DNA from: Xenophilus aerolatus
Lineage (GTDB): Bacteria; Pseudomonadota; Gammaproteobacteria; Burkholderiales; Burkholderiaceae_C
Length of the DNA: 46,468 nt
Assembly: GCA_030418545.1 (NCBI GenBank)
Contig: QAIB01000007.1
Coordinates: 187,501-233,968, forward strand
Direction of reading: 5' to 3'
The translations under genes were made by a program, and so were the position numbers. Below are positions 1 through 8,730 of this stretch, piece after piece (position 1 is the stretch's first letter; every line of letters begins with the position of its first letter). The notes under the pieces are model-generated. The model was given only the letters and a program-made list of their open reading frames with translations, searched no databases and had not been told where the DNA came from.

Positions 1-1
1 C

Positions 2-820
2 AAGGTGCGTCGCGGCGCCAACCTCGAGGTGGCGTACTTCGACCAGATGCGCGAGGCGCTGGACCTCGACGCACCGCTCGACGACTTCATCAGCCCCGGC
101 AGCGAGTGGATCGAGATCGGCAACCAGCGCAAGCACGTCAAGAGCTACCTGTCGGACTTCCTCTTCTCGCCCGCCCGCGCCAACTCGCCCGTGCGCTCGC
201 TCAGCGGCGGCGAGCGCAACCGCCTGCTGCTGGCGCGCCTGTTCGCGCGCCCGGCCAACGTGCTGGTGCTCGACGAGCCAACCAACGACCTGGACATCGA
301 CACGCTGGAACTGCTCGAAGACCTGCTGCAGAGCTACGAGGGCACCGTCTTCCTGGTCAGCCACGACCGGACCTTCCTGGACAACGTCGTGACCAGCACC
401 ATCGCCTTCGAGAGCGGAGGCCGCTGGCGCGAGTACGAGGGCAGCGTGCAGGACTGGCTGATCCAGTCGCGCCGCGCGCGCGAGATCGCGCAGGCCGCCG
501 AGGCCCGCCAGGTGGCCCAAGCGCCAAAGGCCGCGGCCGCACCCGCACCGGTGGCGACACCGGCGCCGGCCTCCACCGCCCCGGCCAGCGCCCGCAAGAA
601 GCTCAGCTACAAGGAACAGCGGGAACTCGACGCGCTCCCCGAGCGCATTGCCGCCCTCGAAGCCGAGCAGAAGACCATCGACGAGGCGCTGGCGACGGAA
701 GGCGGTGCCCTCTATGGCACCGACCCGGCGCGCGCCGCCCAGCTGGCCAGCCGCCACGCGCAGATCGAGAACGAGCTGCTCGCCGCCCTGGAACGCTGGG
801 AAACGCTCGGCGCCGCTTGA
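2..820 (+). CDS. uup: ABC-F ATPase Uup, C-terminal part (5' end outside window)
   Basis: Soluble ABC-F family ATPase; E. coli Uup acts on ribosomes/translation and affects transposon excision. The reading frame is open to the window edge, so only about the last 272 residues are present. Visible are the ABC signature LSGGERNRLLLARLF, Walker B VLVLDEPTNDLD and the H-loop LVSHDR, all from the second nucleotide-binding domain. An Ala/Pro-rich linker follows, then a charged C-terminal coiled-coil domain beginning KKLSYKEQRELDALP. That C-terminal domain separates Uup from the shorter ABC-F paralogues such as EttA and YbiT. No transmembrane segment is seen. The paralogue assignment rests on the C-terminal domain only. 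Confidence 0.9.
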   Translation, partial: KVRRGANLEVAYFDQMREALDLDAPLDDFISPGSEWIEIGNQRKHVKSYLSDFLFSPARANSPVRSLSGGERNRLLLARLFARPANVLVLDEPTNDLDIDTLELLEDLLQSYEGTVFLVSHDRTFLDNVVTSTIAFESGGRWREYEGSVQDWLIQSRRAREIAQAAEARQVAQAPKAAAAPAPVATPAPASTAPASARKKLSYKEQRELDALPERIAALEAEQKTIDEALATEGGALYGTDPARAAQLASRHAQIENELLAALERWETLGAA

Positions 821-924
821 GAGGCTGACGCCTTTGTCCGCGCCGGGCCGGCACAAGGCCCCACGACGCGGCGGCGGCTGCATCCCGCGCGCCCGGTTGT
901 CCGACATGGACGCCGCGCCGCGCT

Positions 925-933
925 TGCTATACC
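925..933 (+). promoter_or_regulatory. Candidate extended -10 promoter element
   Basis: TGC followed by TATACC fits an extended -10 element (TGnTATAAT-like). It lies about 30 nt upstream of the ATG of the phospholipase D-like gene in an otherwise GC-rich gap. No convincing -35 at 17 bp spacing is visible, so this is a weak prediction. Confidence 0.3.
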
Positions 934-962
934 CGGGGTCCGTTCCACCCCGACCTTCCGCC

Positions 963-2690
963 ATGCCCCCTCGACCGCGCGCCGCCGGGCGCTGGCTGCC
1001 CACCGCACTGCGCGCCAGCGCCAGCCTGCTGATCGCCCTGGCCATGACGGCCTGCGCGGAACTCCCCAAGAACGTGGACCGGCCCGAATCGGTGGCGCTC
1101 GCCTCGCCGGCCGGCACCGCGCTGGGCGACCTCGTCACGGCCCGGCGTGGCACGGCCGCCGCGGCCTCGGGCTTCGCACTTCTCGACGGACCGCAGGCGG
1201 CCTACGGCGCGCGCCTGGCACTGGCCGACGGCGCGCAGAAGACGCTGGACCTGCAGTACTACGCCATCCACGCCGACGCCAGCACCGGCCGCCTGCTGCG
1301 CAGCGTGCGCGAGGCGGCAGCGCGCGGCGTGCGCGTGCGCATCCTGATCGACGACTTCCACAGCACCGGCCGCAACGCGCTGGTGCTGGAACTGGCGTAC
1401 GTGCCGAACATCCAGGTGCGCCTGTTCAACCCGCTGGCCGGGGCACGCTCGTCCTCGCTCGGCCGGATCGTGAACTCGCTCGGTGACGCCAAGCGCATCC
1501 AGCAGCGCATGCACAACAAGCTCTTCATCGCCGACAACGCGATGGGCATCACCGGCGGACGCAACCTGGGCGACGCCTACTTCGGCCACGGCGACGCCGG
1601 CAATTTCGTCGACCTCGACGTGCTGGCCGCCGGGCCGGTGGTGCGCGAAATGTCCAAGAGCTTCGACAGCTACTGGAACAACGAGCGCTCTTACCCGGTG
1701 CAGTCGCTGGTCAGCCGCGAGGAGCTCGACAAGATCCGCGACAAGGCGCGCAACGAGCGCGACCAGGGCAAGGGCTCGTCCGACGCGCCCAAGCCGCCCG
1801 ATGGCGAGCCGCGCCCCTCGGGCGGCGCCTTTGAGGGCGACGGGGCCAAGGACAAGTCGCAGGCCGAGGCCCAGCGCCGTGCGCGCGTGTGGGACCAGAA
1901 GGCGCTGGACCTGAAAACGCTGCCCTTCACCTGGGCGCCCGCCACCCTGATCGCCGACGGCCCCGCCAAGATCGCGGCAGACGCGCAGGCCGCCGCCGGC
2001 CCCGCGCCCAACGCACCGCGGCCGCCGGCCGGAGAACTGCCCACCGGCGAGACGGTGGTCGAAGGCCTGCTGCAGTTCATCGGCCAGGCGCGGCGCGAGC
2101 TGCTCATCATCTCGCCCTACTTCGTGCCCGGCCCGGAGATCAAGAAGGCCTTCGCCGACGCGCGCGCCCGCGGCGTGCGCATCCGCGTCCTGACCAACTC
2201 GCTGGCCTCCAACGACGCGCCGATCGCCCACGTGGGCTACGCGCGCCACCGCGACGAGATGCTGGGCATGGGCCTGGAGCTCTACGAGATGCGCAGCGAG
2301 CAGGCCACCCTCGGCAGCGCGCTGGGCACCTCGGGCGCCGGCGTCACCGGCGAATCGCGCGCCATGCTGCATTCGAAGGTGCTGGTGCTCGACGGCCGCC
2401 TGCTGGTGGTCGGCTCGATGAACCTGGACCTGCGCTCGCAGGAGCAGAACACCGAGATCGCCCTGCTGATCCGCAGCACCGCGCTGTCGAAGGAAGCAAC
2501 CGACCTCATCGAGACCAGCCTGCGCGAAGGCGCCTGGCACGTCGAAAAGAACCCCGACGGCCCCGGCCTGGTCTGGCGTGCGCCGCAGGGCAGCGGCCTG
2601 AAGGACGCGCGCAGCGAACCCGACGCGAGCGTGGGCCTGCGCATGCTGCTCAGGGTGATCGGGCCGCTGGCGCCGGATTCCATGCTCTGA
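963..2690 (+). CDS. Phospholipase D family lipoprotein (ClsC-like cardiolipin synthase candidate)
   Basis: 575-residue protein with two HKD motifs of the phospholipase D superfamily: HNKLFIAD (H184, K186, D191) and HSKVLVLD (H470, K472, D477), followed by GSMNLDLRS. The N-terminus has a hydrophobic segment and a lipobox-like LAMTAC (Cys31), which favours the ATG at 963 over upstream in-frame starts and suggests a lipoprotein. Two HKD motifs with this layout fit bacterial cardiolipin/phosphatidyl transferases such as E. coli ClsC. A nuclease or other phosphodiesterase is possible. Between the two catalytic halves is a long, charged, Gly/Pro-rich insert (about residues 255-310) that should be disordered. 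The gene is convergent with the helicase gene, separated by a repeat hairpin. Confidence 0.85.
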   Translation: MPPRPRAAGRWLPTALRASASLLIALAMTACAELPKNVDRPESVALASPAGTALGDLVTARRGTAAAASGFALLDGPQAAYGARLALADGAQKTLDLQYYAIHADASTGRLLRSVREAAARGVRVRILIDDFHSTGRNALVLELAYVPNIQVRLFNPLAGARSSSLGRIVNSLGDAKRIQQRMHNKLFIADNAMGITGGRNLGDAYFGHGDAGNFVDLDVLAAGPVVREMSKSFDSYWNNERSYPVQSLVSREELDKIRDKARNERDQGKGSSDAPKPPDGEPRPSGGAFEGDGAKDKSQAEAQRRARVWDQKALDLKTLPFTWAPATLIADGPAKIAADAQAAAGPAPNAPRPPAGELPTGETVVEGLLQFIGQARRELLIISPYFVPGPEIKKAFADARARGVRIRVLTNSLASNDAPIAHVGYARHRDEMLGMGLELYEMRSEQATLGSALGTSGAGVTGESRAMLHSKVLVLDGRLLVVGSMNLDLRSQEQNTEIALLIRSTALSKEATDLIETSLREGAWHVEKNPDGPGLVWRAPQGSGLKDARSEPDASVGLRMLLRVIGPLAPDSML

Positions 2691-2696
2691 GCGCGA

Positions 2697-2757
2697 TTGC
2701 TATGTTTTTCATAGCTGCTTGCGCCCGACCGGCGGGCGCCGCAGGCACTTTTCGCTT
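2697..2757 (+). repeat. Family A palindromic repeat, copy A1 (possible bidirectional terminator)
   Basis: Two consecutive hairpins: GCTATG-TTTTT-CATAGC (2699-2715) and GCGCCCG-ACCGG-CGGGCGC (2721-2739), then GCAGGCACTTTT. It fills nearly the whole gap between two convergent genes, so it could terminate both transcripts. The same two-hairpin architecture recurs at 37925-37965 and, less perfectly, at 9677, 34674 and 46234. Confidence 0.75.
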
Positions 2758-2763
2758 GAAGAC

Positions 2764-5097
2764 TCAGGCCGTGGGCGCGGCGGCAGCCGACGCCGGCAGC
2801 GCCCGCTCCACCGCCCACCACACGGGCAGCAGCGCCTGCACCGCAGGGTCGCGGAAGCGGTCGTCGAGCAGGAACAACACGCCGCGGTCGGTCTCGGTAC
2901 GGATCACCCGGCCCGCCGCCTGCGCCACCTTCTGCAGCCCTGGATAGAGATAGGTGTAGTCGTAGCCGGCGCCGAAGCGCGCGTCCATGCGCTGGCGCAC
3001 CTGCTCGTTGAAGGCGTCGTGCGGCGGCAGGCCCAGCCCCGCGATGAACACACCCACCAGCCGGTCGCCCGGCAGGTCCACCCCTTCGCCGAAGGCGCCG
3101 CCGAGCACCGCCACGCCTACGCCCCGGCCGCCCGGCGCGAAGCGGTCGATGAAGGCGCGGCGGGCGCCGGCGTCCATGGCCGGCGTCTGCGTCCACACGG
3201 GCAGGTCCGGCTGCGCGCGCGCCAGTGCCGCCGAGAAGGCGGCCACATAGTCCAGGCTGCCCAGGAAGACCAGGTAGTTGCCGGGCCGCTCGCGGCAGCG
3301 CGCCAGCACCGCACGCACCAGCTGCGGCAGCGCCCGCGCGCGATGGCGGGCGCGGCCCGACAGCCCGTCGGCGATGTGCAGCTCCAACTGCTCGGGCCCG
3401 AAGGGCGAAGGCACGTCCAGCGTCGCGGTGCGCGCCGGCAGGCCCAGCGTGTCGCGGTAGAAGTCGAAGGGCGCGAAGGTGGCGGAGAAGGCGACGCCTG
3501 CATGCGCCGCGGCCCAACGCCCGCGCAGCGGTGTCGCCGGCACGAGGTTGCGCACGGCGAGGCAGCCCTCGTCGGCGTCGCCGGCCACTTCCAGCAGGAA
3601 GTCGCGGTCGAAGTCCTCGATCAGCCGGTCCAGCTGCAGCAGCTCGAAGAAGCTCGCGTGCAGCGGCCCGTCCGCCGCGGCCGGGTCCTGCGCGAGGTGC
3701 TCGGTCAGCGCCACGACCGCCTGCCGCACGGCCTGCGTCAGCCCCTCGGGCACCTGGGTGCGGAAGCGGGTGGCGGCGTCCTCGGGCCGGGTGGCGCGCC
3801 CTGCCGCCGCCCACTCGCGCTGCACGGCGCGCATCGGCCCGGCCACGGCGCGCGGCGCCATCGCCACCGCCCGGCCCAGGGCGGCGCCGTCGAGGGCGCC
3901 CGAGTACATCGCCCTCGCGCGCTCCAGCAGGTTGTGCGCCTCGTCGACCAGCAGGGCGACGCGCCATTCCTCGTCCTGCGCCAATGCGAAGAGCAGCGCG
4001 TGCGGGTCGAACCAGTGGTTGTAGTCGGCCACGACCACGTCGGCCCAGCGCACCATCTCTTGCGACAGGTAGTAGGGGCAGACGTGGGCGTCGGCCGCGA
4101 TGCGGGCCAGCGACGGCGCGTCCAGCCAGCCGGCCTCGGCCGCGGCGGCGCGCGCAGCCGGAAGCCGGTCGAAGAAGCCCTTGGCCAGCGGACAGGCGTC
4201 GCCGTGGCAGGCGCGCCCCGGGTGCACGCAGGCGCGTTCGCGCGATTCGAGCGCCAGCACGCGCAAGGCCGGCGCGCCGGGGCGCAGGCGTTCCAGCGCC
4301 TCCAGCGCCACGGTGCGGCCGGGCGTTTTGGCCGTGAGATAGAAGACCTTGTCCACGCGCGCGCCCGGGCGGGCCTTGAGCGCGGGGAACAACGCCGCCA
4401 GCGTCTTGCCGATGCCCGTCGGCGCCTGCGCCAGCAGCGGGCGGCCGTCACGCACCGCCTGGTACACCCCGGCCGCGAAGCGGCGCTGCCCGTCGCGAAA
4501 GCGCGCCTGCGGAAAGGCGAGCTGGACGAGGGCCTCGTCCAGGGCCGTGCGGCGCTCGCGCTCCTGCTGCGCCCACTCGGCATAGCGGCGGCACAGCGCG
4601 TCCACATGCGCCTGGAGCTCGGCAGCGCCGAAGCGTGCCTCGACCGGCGTCTCCTCGTCGCTGTCGAGTTCGAGGTAGACGAGCGCGATCTCCAGTGCAT
4701 CGAGGCCGCGCTCGGCGCACAGCATGGCGCCGTACACCTTGGCCTGCGCCCAGTGCAGGGCCCGCTGGTTGGCGCGCACGCGGGCGATCGGGCCGCGGTG
4801 CGTCTTGATCTCCTCGAGCCGGCCGGCCTCGGCATCGAAGCCGTCGGCCCTTCCGCGCACCAGCAGGCCCTGGCATTCCAGGCGCAGGCCGATCTCGCTC
4901 TCGTAGCCCGGGCCGCGGCGCGCCTGGACCCGGCGGTGGCCCTCGGCGCCTTCCAGCCCCGTGGGCGCGGGCGTGAAGCGCAGGTCCAGGTCGCCCGCGC
5001 GCGCCGCGAACGCGCACAGGGCGCGCACCGACACCGGCATCGGCGCAGCGGGCGGTCCCTCGGGCAGAACGGATTCGGTCACAGCGCAACTGTACAT
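2764..5097 (-). CDS. PD-(D/E)XK nuclease-DinG/XPD-like Fe-S helicase fusion
   Basis: 777-residue fusion. Residues about 60-125 carry a RecB/Cas4-like nuclease signature: D85 in GRADG, E96-I-K98, and QxxxY (Q118, Y122). The rest is a superfamily 2 helicase of the XPD/DinG type: Walker A APTGIGKT (225-232), four cysteines at 290, 297, 302 and 340 expected to hold a 4Fe-4S cluster, DEAH at 385-388, and motif VI QAAGRVIR near the C-terminus. Such enzymes unwind DNA 5'-3'. The nuclease domain suggests coupled unwinding and cleavage in repair or replication-fork processing, which is inference. The ATG at 5097 keeps the whole nuclease domain; ATG 5040 (MPVSVRAL) is an alternative. It is divergent from the racemase-like gene. 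Confidence 0.88.
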   Translation of the reverse strand: MYSCAVTESVLPEGPPAAPMPVSVRALCAFAARAGDLDLRFTPAPTGLEGAEGHRRVQARRGPGYESEIGLRLECQGLLVRGRADGFDAEAGRLEEIKTHRGPIARVRANQRALHWAQAKVYGAMLCAERGLDALEIALVYLELDSDEETPVEARFGAAELQAHVDALCRRYAEWAQQERERRTALDEALVQLAFPQARFRDGQRRFAAGVYQAVRDGRPLLAQAPTGIGKTLAALFPALKARPGARVDKVFYLTAKTPGRTVALEALERLRPGAPALRVLALESRERACVHPGRACHGDACPLAKGFFDRLPAARAAAAEAGWLDAPSLARIAADAHVCPYYLSQEMVRWADVVVADYNHWFDPHALLFALAQDEEWRVALLVDEAHNLLERARAMYSGALDGAALGRAVAMAPRAVAGPMRAVQREWAAAGRATRPEDAATRFRTQVPEGLTQAVRQAVVALTEHLAQDPAAADGPLHASFFELLQLDRLIEDFDRDFLLEVAGDADEGCLAVRNLVPATPLRGRWAAAHAGVAFSATFAPFDFYRDTLGLPARTATLDVPSPFGPEQLELHIADGLSGRARHRARALPQLVRAVLARCRERPGNYLVFLGSLDYVAAFSAALARAQPDLPVWTQTPAMDAGARRAFIDRFAPGGRGVGVAVLGGAFGEGVDLPGDRLVGVFIAGLGLPPHDAFNEQVRQRMDARFGAGYDYTYLYPGLQKVAQAAGRVIRTETDRGVLFLLDDRFRDPAVQALLPVWWAVERALPASAAAAPTA

Positions 5098-5176
5098 TCG
5101 TACAGCCGAAGCCCTGCGCAACGGTCGGCGACGGCGGCCGCCCACAATGGCAGGCACATTCCACCGCCCACGGACC

Positions 5177-5842
5177 ATGCCCGCCCAGGTCGCCTTCCTC
5201 CACACCTCGCCCGTCCACGTCGCCACCTTCGATCGGCTGATGCAGGCGCTCGCGCCCTCGGTCGCGGTGACGCACGTGGTGGACGAGGCCCTGTTGGCCG
5301 ACGCCCAGCAGGTCGGCACCGACAACGCCGCGCTGAGGGCGCGCGTGCAGGCCACGATGGAAAGTGCGGCCGAGGGCGGCGCCTCGCTCGTCGTGTGCAC
5401 CTGCTCGACGATCGGCGCGCTGGCCGAACAGGTGGCGACCGCGGGCCGCTTCACCGCCGCGCGCATCGACCGTGCGATGGCCGACCGGGCCGTGAAGCGC
5501 GGCCGCAAGGTCTTGGTGGTGGCCGCGCTCGCCAGCACGATCGGGCCCACCGAAGCGCTGATCCGCGAGTCGGCCCAGGCTGCAAAAGCCGACGTAACGC
5601 TGCGCTCGCACGTGGCGCCCGCGGCCTGGGCGCTGTTCGAGCGCGGCGATCGCGTGGGTTACATCGCCGCCATCGCGCGCGAGGTGCGCCAGCACTGCGG
5701 CGACGCCGACACCGTGGTGCTGGCGCAGGCCTCGATGGCGCCGGCGGCCGAGGCGCTGGTCGACCTCGGCGTGGAGGTGCTGGCCAGCCCGGTGCTCGGG
5801 GTGCAGGCGATCGCCGCACACTTCCGCCGCCAAGCGGCCTGA
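5177..5842 (+). CDS. Asp/Glu racemase superfamily protein
   Basis: 221-residue cytosolic protein resembling the aspartate/glutamate/hydantoin racemase superfamily. A cysteine is present in the CTCSTIGALAE loop, where the first catalytic Cys of these enzymes lies. The second half, where the other catalytic Cys should be, reads LAQASMAPAAE with Ala/Ser instead, so classical two-base racemisation is doubtful. An isomerase, decarboxylase or lyase-type reaction using one Cys is possible. ATG 5177 was chosen because homology-like sequence begins immediately (MPAQVAFLHTSPVH); ATG 5147 is in frame. It is divergent from the helicase, with an 80-bp gap containing CACAAT at 5143-5148, a possible -10. 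Substrate not predictable. Confidence 0.75.
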   Translation: MPAQVAFLHTSPVHVATFDRLMQALAPSVAVTHVVDEALLADAQQVGTDNAALRARVQATMESAAEGGASLVVCTCSTIGALAEQVATAGRFTAARIDRAMADRAVKRGRKVLVVAALASTIGPTEALIRESAQAAKADVTLRSHVAPAAWALFERGDRVGYIAAIAREVRQHCGDADTVVLAQASMAPAAEALVDLGVEVLASPVLGVQAIAAHFRRQAA

Positions 5843-5868
5843 ACCGCCGCCCGCGCGCGAAACGCCCT

Positions 5869-5920
5869 GTTGGACAACTGCCCGCGCGGGACGCACGGGC
5901 GCTGCCAGCACTTTTTGCTC
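5869..5920 (+). repeat. Degenerate family A repeat, copy A6 / terminator-like hairpin
   Basis: ACTGCCCG...CGGGCGCTGCCAGCACTTTTTGCT lies between the convergent racemase-like and Bug genes. The second hairpin of family A is recognisable (GCCCG 5880-5884 pairs with CGGGC 5896-5900) and a five-T run follows at 5912-5916. The first GCTAT hairpin is not recognisable. It could act as a terminator for the upstream gene. Confidence 0.45.
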
Positions 5921-5938
5921 AGGTCGCCGGCGCGATCC

Positions 5939-6901
5939 TCACTCCGCCTCGATGCCCGCCGCCTTGACGATGCGGCCCCACTTCTGCGATTCGGCGGTCT
6001 GGAACTTCGCCATCTCGTCGGGCGTGGTGGTGAAGACCTCGGTGCCGGTCGGCTCGTAGAAGGCCGCCTTCGCCGACTCGCTCTTCGCGGCCTTCACCAG
6101 CAGCTCGTTGAGCTTCGCCACCACCGCAGGCGGCGTCTTCGCCGGCGCATAGGCGGCGAACCAGTAGCCCATCTCGTAGCCTTTCACGCCCGCTTCGGCG
6201 ATGGTCGGTACGTCGGGCGCGAGCGGCGAGCGCTTGGCACTCGACATGCCCAGCGCGCGCAGCTTGCCGCCCTTGACCTGCGGCAGGCCCGTGGCGGTGT
6301 CGGTGATCATCATGTGGATCTGGCCGCCCATGAGGTCCGTCACGGCCAGCGTGTTGCTCTTGTACGGCACGTGCAGCAGCTTGATGTCGGCCATCTGCTG
6401 CAGCAGTTCGCCGGCCATGCGGCTGGACGAGCTGCCGCTGCCGAAGCTGTACTTGCCCGGCTCCTTCTTCGCCAGCGCGATGAACTCGGCCACGGTCTTC
6501 GCCGGGAAGGTGGGCGCCACCACCATGATCTGCCCGCCCTTGCCCAGGCCCGTGATGGGCGCGAAGTCCTTCACCGGGTCGTAGGGCAGCTTCTTGTACA
6601 GGTGCTCGTTGGCGGCGTGCGTGGTGTTGGTGGTGACGAGCACCGTGTAGCCGTCGGCCGGCGCCTTGGCGACGAACTGAGAGGCGATGAAGCCGCTCGC
6701 CCCGGCCTTGTTGTCGATGACCACCGACTGCTTCGTCTCGGCCGTGATCGCGTTGCCCAGCGCACGGGCGATCTGGTCGGTGGCGGTGCCGGCGGCGAAG
6801 GGCACGACGAAGGTGATGGGCTTGTCGGGAAAGCCCTGTGCGCCGGCGGCGAGGGCGCTGAAGGCCAGCGCGGCGGCGGCGAGGCGGGGAATGCGGTGCA
6901 T
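5939..6901 (-). CDS. Bug-family tripartite tricarboxylate transporter substrate-binding protein
   Basis: 320-residue periplasmic binding protein with an N-terminal signal peptide ending near AALAAGAQG. Family hallmarks are present: PDKPITFVVPFAAGTATDQIAR at the mature start (split here as PDKPITFVVPF and AGTATDQIAR), DNKAGASGFIAS, and LPYDPVKDFAPIT. Bug proteins bind carboxylates or related organic acids for TctA/TctB-type uptake. It is the last gene of a three-gene operon after the AtuA pair, 36 bp downstream of the small AtuA-like gene. The ligand may therefore be the substrate of that pathway. No TctA or TctB membrane gene is nearby. Confidence 0.92.
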   Translation of the reverse strand: MHRIPRLAAAALAFSALAAGAQGFPDKPITFVVPFAAGTATDQIARALGNAITAETKQSVVIDNKAGASGFIASQFVAKAPADGYTVLVTTNTTHAANEHLYKKLPYDPVKDFAPITGLGKGGQIMVVAPTFPAKTVAEFIALAKKEPGKYSFGSGSSSSRMAGELLQQMADIKLLHVPYKSNTLAVTDLMGGQIHMMITDTATGLPQVKGGKLRALGMSSAKRSPLAPDVPTIAEAGVKGYEMGYWFAAYAPAKTPPAVVAKLNELLVKAAKSESAKAAFYEPTGTEVFTTTPDEMAKFQTAESQKWGRIVKAAGIEAE

Positions 6902-6937
6902 GTCTCTTGTCTCCTGGTTTGAAAAAATGGGAAGGCG

Positions 6938-7297
6938 TCAGGCGGGCCCGGCGAGGTGCTGAGCCAGTTCCGCCGGCACCTCGAGCTCCAGCGCCAGCAG
7001 CAGGTACGACAGGGCCTTGCCGTGCGTATCGAGGTTGAGCGCGTCGTTCACGCCGCCGTCGAGCACGTCGTCGATGACGAAATTCATCGCCTGCAGCTTC
7101 GGCAGCATGAAGCGCTGCACGCGGGTGGGCCGACGGTGCGCGAACTGCGCGGCCACGCGCGCCTCGCTCACCTGCTCGACGAGCAGCGGCCACAGCGCCG
7201 GGTGCCAGGCGATCACGCTGATGTTGGAACGGTTGCCCTTGTCGCCCGTGCGGCCGTGGGCCACGCGGTCGAGGGGGACGGTCAGGATGCGCGTCAT
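6938..7297 (-). CDS. AtuA-like small C-terminal domain protein
   Basis: 119-residue protein starting MTRILTVPLDRVAHGRTGDK, with the GRTGDKGN motif typical of the AtuA-like C-terminal (ferredoxin-fold) domain. In some organisms this domain is fused to the large AtuA domain. Here it is a separate gene whose ATG overlaps the stop of the upstream AtuA gene (ATGA at 7294-7297), so the two are translationally coupled and probably form one complex. Function unproven; the family was named from acyclic terpene utilisation in Pseudomonas. Confidence 0.85.
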   Translation of the reverse strand: MTRILTVPLDRVAHGRTGDKGNRSNISVIAWHPALWPLLVEQVSEARVAAQFAHRRPTRVQRFMLPKLQAMNFVIDDVLDGGVNDALNLDTHGKALSYLLLALELEVPAELAQHLAGPA

Positions 7298-8682
7298 GCG
7301 GTGCCTTCCACGATCTCGAAGCGGGTCGGGACCACCTCGCGCGGCAGCAGGCACGACACGGTGTTCAAGCGCGGCGTGAGCGCGCTGCGCACGCCGCCCC
7401 CGCCGGCCGGGCCGCAGGTGTACAGCGCCATGACTTCGCGCGCCACGCGCTCGGCCTGCGCGCGCTCGGCGTGCGTTGCCGCCACGCGCAAACGCACGTC
7501 GCGCGCCTCGCCGGCCGGCGTGCCGGCCAGCAGGCGACCCTCGTCGTCGGCGAACAGGCTCACGGCGCCGATGAGGTCCACACGCAGCGCCAGGCCCGGC
7601 AGGCGCTTGCGCAGCGTGTCGGCCGCCAGGCGGGCGCGCGCCTCGGCCCGCGCACCGGCGTAGGAGATCCCGGCCTCGGCCAGCCAGCCGCCCTCGTGGC
7701 AGACGTTGACCTTGAGGCTGGACGGCCGCGGGTGCCCGCGCACGCCCGACAGGCGCACCCGGTTCGGCCCGACCTGCGCGACCTCGGCCTCGCCGATGTC
7801 GGCCACCACGTCGGGCGTGAGGTAGGCCGCGGGGTCGTGCACCTCGTAGAGCAGCTGCTCCTTGACCGTGGCCTCGCTGACCACACCGCCCGGTGCGTCG
7901 GCCTTGCCGATGACGACGCCGCCGTCGGCATCGATCTCGGCGATGGGAAAGCCGATCGCCTCGGGCGCCGGCACGTCCTTGAAGCCCGGGTCGGCGAAGT
8001 AGCCGCCGCACACCTGGGCGCCGCATTCCAGAAGGTGCCCGGCCATGGTCGCGCGGGCGATGCGGTCCCAGTCGTCCGCGGCCCAGCCGAAGTGGGCAAG
8101 GGCCGGGCCCACGGTGAGCGACGGGTCGGCCACGCGGCCGCAGACCACGATCTGCGCGCCTGCACGCAGTGCCGCGGCGATGGGCTCGGCGCCGACGTAA
8201 GCATTGGCACTGACCACCTGCAACGCATCGAAGCCGGTGCCGATCTGCTTGCGCAGCAGCGCGCGTTGCGCCGGCGCCGAGAGGTCGTCCCCCTCCACCA
8301 CCGCGATGGCCGGCACGGCGAGGCCCAGCTCGGTGGCCATGCGCGCGATGTGGCGTGCGGCAGCGCGCGGGTTCGCGGCGCCGAAGTTGCTCACGATGCG
8401 GATGCCGTGGGCGAGGCAGCGGGCCAGCACGGGGCGCAGCATGTCGTCCAGCAGCGGCTCGTAGCCCGACTCGGGGTCCGCACGCCGGCGCAGTTGCGCC
8501 AGCGCGAGCGTGCGCTCGGCCAGCGTCTCGAAGATGAGGAAGGCGCGCTGGCCGGCCGGCGCATCGGGCGCGCGCAGCCGTGCGACCAGCGTGTCGACCA
8601 CCGGGCCGGCCGCATCGGTGCGGTCGCCCGAGAAGCCGGCGGCGCAGCCGATCAGCAAGGGGGAAGGCGCAGGGCTCGACAT
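7294..8682 (-). CDS. AtuA-family (DUF1446) acyclic terpene utilisation protein
   Basis: 462-residue soluble protein of the AtuA/DUF1446 family: N-terminal LIGCAAGFSGDRTDAA, a central LLECGAQVCGGYFADPGF segment and RLSGVRGHPRPSSLKVNV. AtuA is required for citronellol/geraniol growth in Pseudomonas, but its reaction is not established. No other atu-pathway gene (carboxylase, lyase) is in this window, so the substrate here is open. ATG 8682 is preceded by GGAGAC at good spacing; an upstream GTG at 8727 is less likely. First gene of the AtuA, AtuA-like, Bug operon, divergent from a LysR regulator. Confidence 0.88.
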   Translation of the reverse strand: MSSPAPSPLLIGCAAGFSGDRTDAAGPVVDTLVARLRAPDAPAGQRAFLIFETLAERTLALAQLRRRADPESGYEPLLDDMLRPVLARCLAHGIRIVSNFGAANPRAAARHIARMATELGLAVPAIAVVEGDDLSAPAQRALLRKQIGTGFDALQVVSANAYVGAEPIAAALRAGAQIVVCGRVADPSLTVGPALAHFGWAADDWDRIARATMAGHLLECGAQVCGGYFADPGFKDVPAPEAIGFPIAEIDADGGVVIGKADAPGGVVSEATVKEQLLYEVHDPAAYLTPDVVADIGEAEVAQVGPNRVRLSGVRGHPRPSSLKVNVCHEGGWLAEAGISYAGARAEARARLAADTLRKRLPGLALRVDLIGAVSLFADDEGRLLAGTPAGEARDVRLRVAATHAERAQAERVAREVMALYTCGPAGGGGVRSALTPRLNTVSCLLPREVVPTRFEIVEGTA

Positions 8683-8730
8683 GTCTCCGGGGCGTTGTCG
8701 TTGTGCGCTCAATGTAGGCAGCGGCACCTC

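Noticed and set aside
927-2540. 537-residue minus-strand frame across the phospholipase D-like gene
   Set aside because: Shadow of a gene with two HKD motifs; the composition is unlike a protein.
2719-5967. 1082-residue open frame on the plus strand across the helicase gene
   Set aside because: It is antisense to a gene with complete nuclease and helicase motifs. Its translation is Arg/His/Gln-rich without any domain, a usual effect of high GC.
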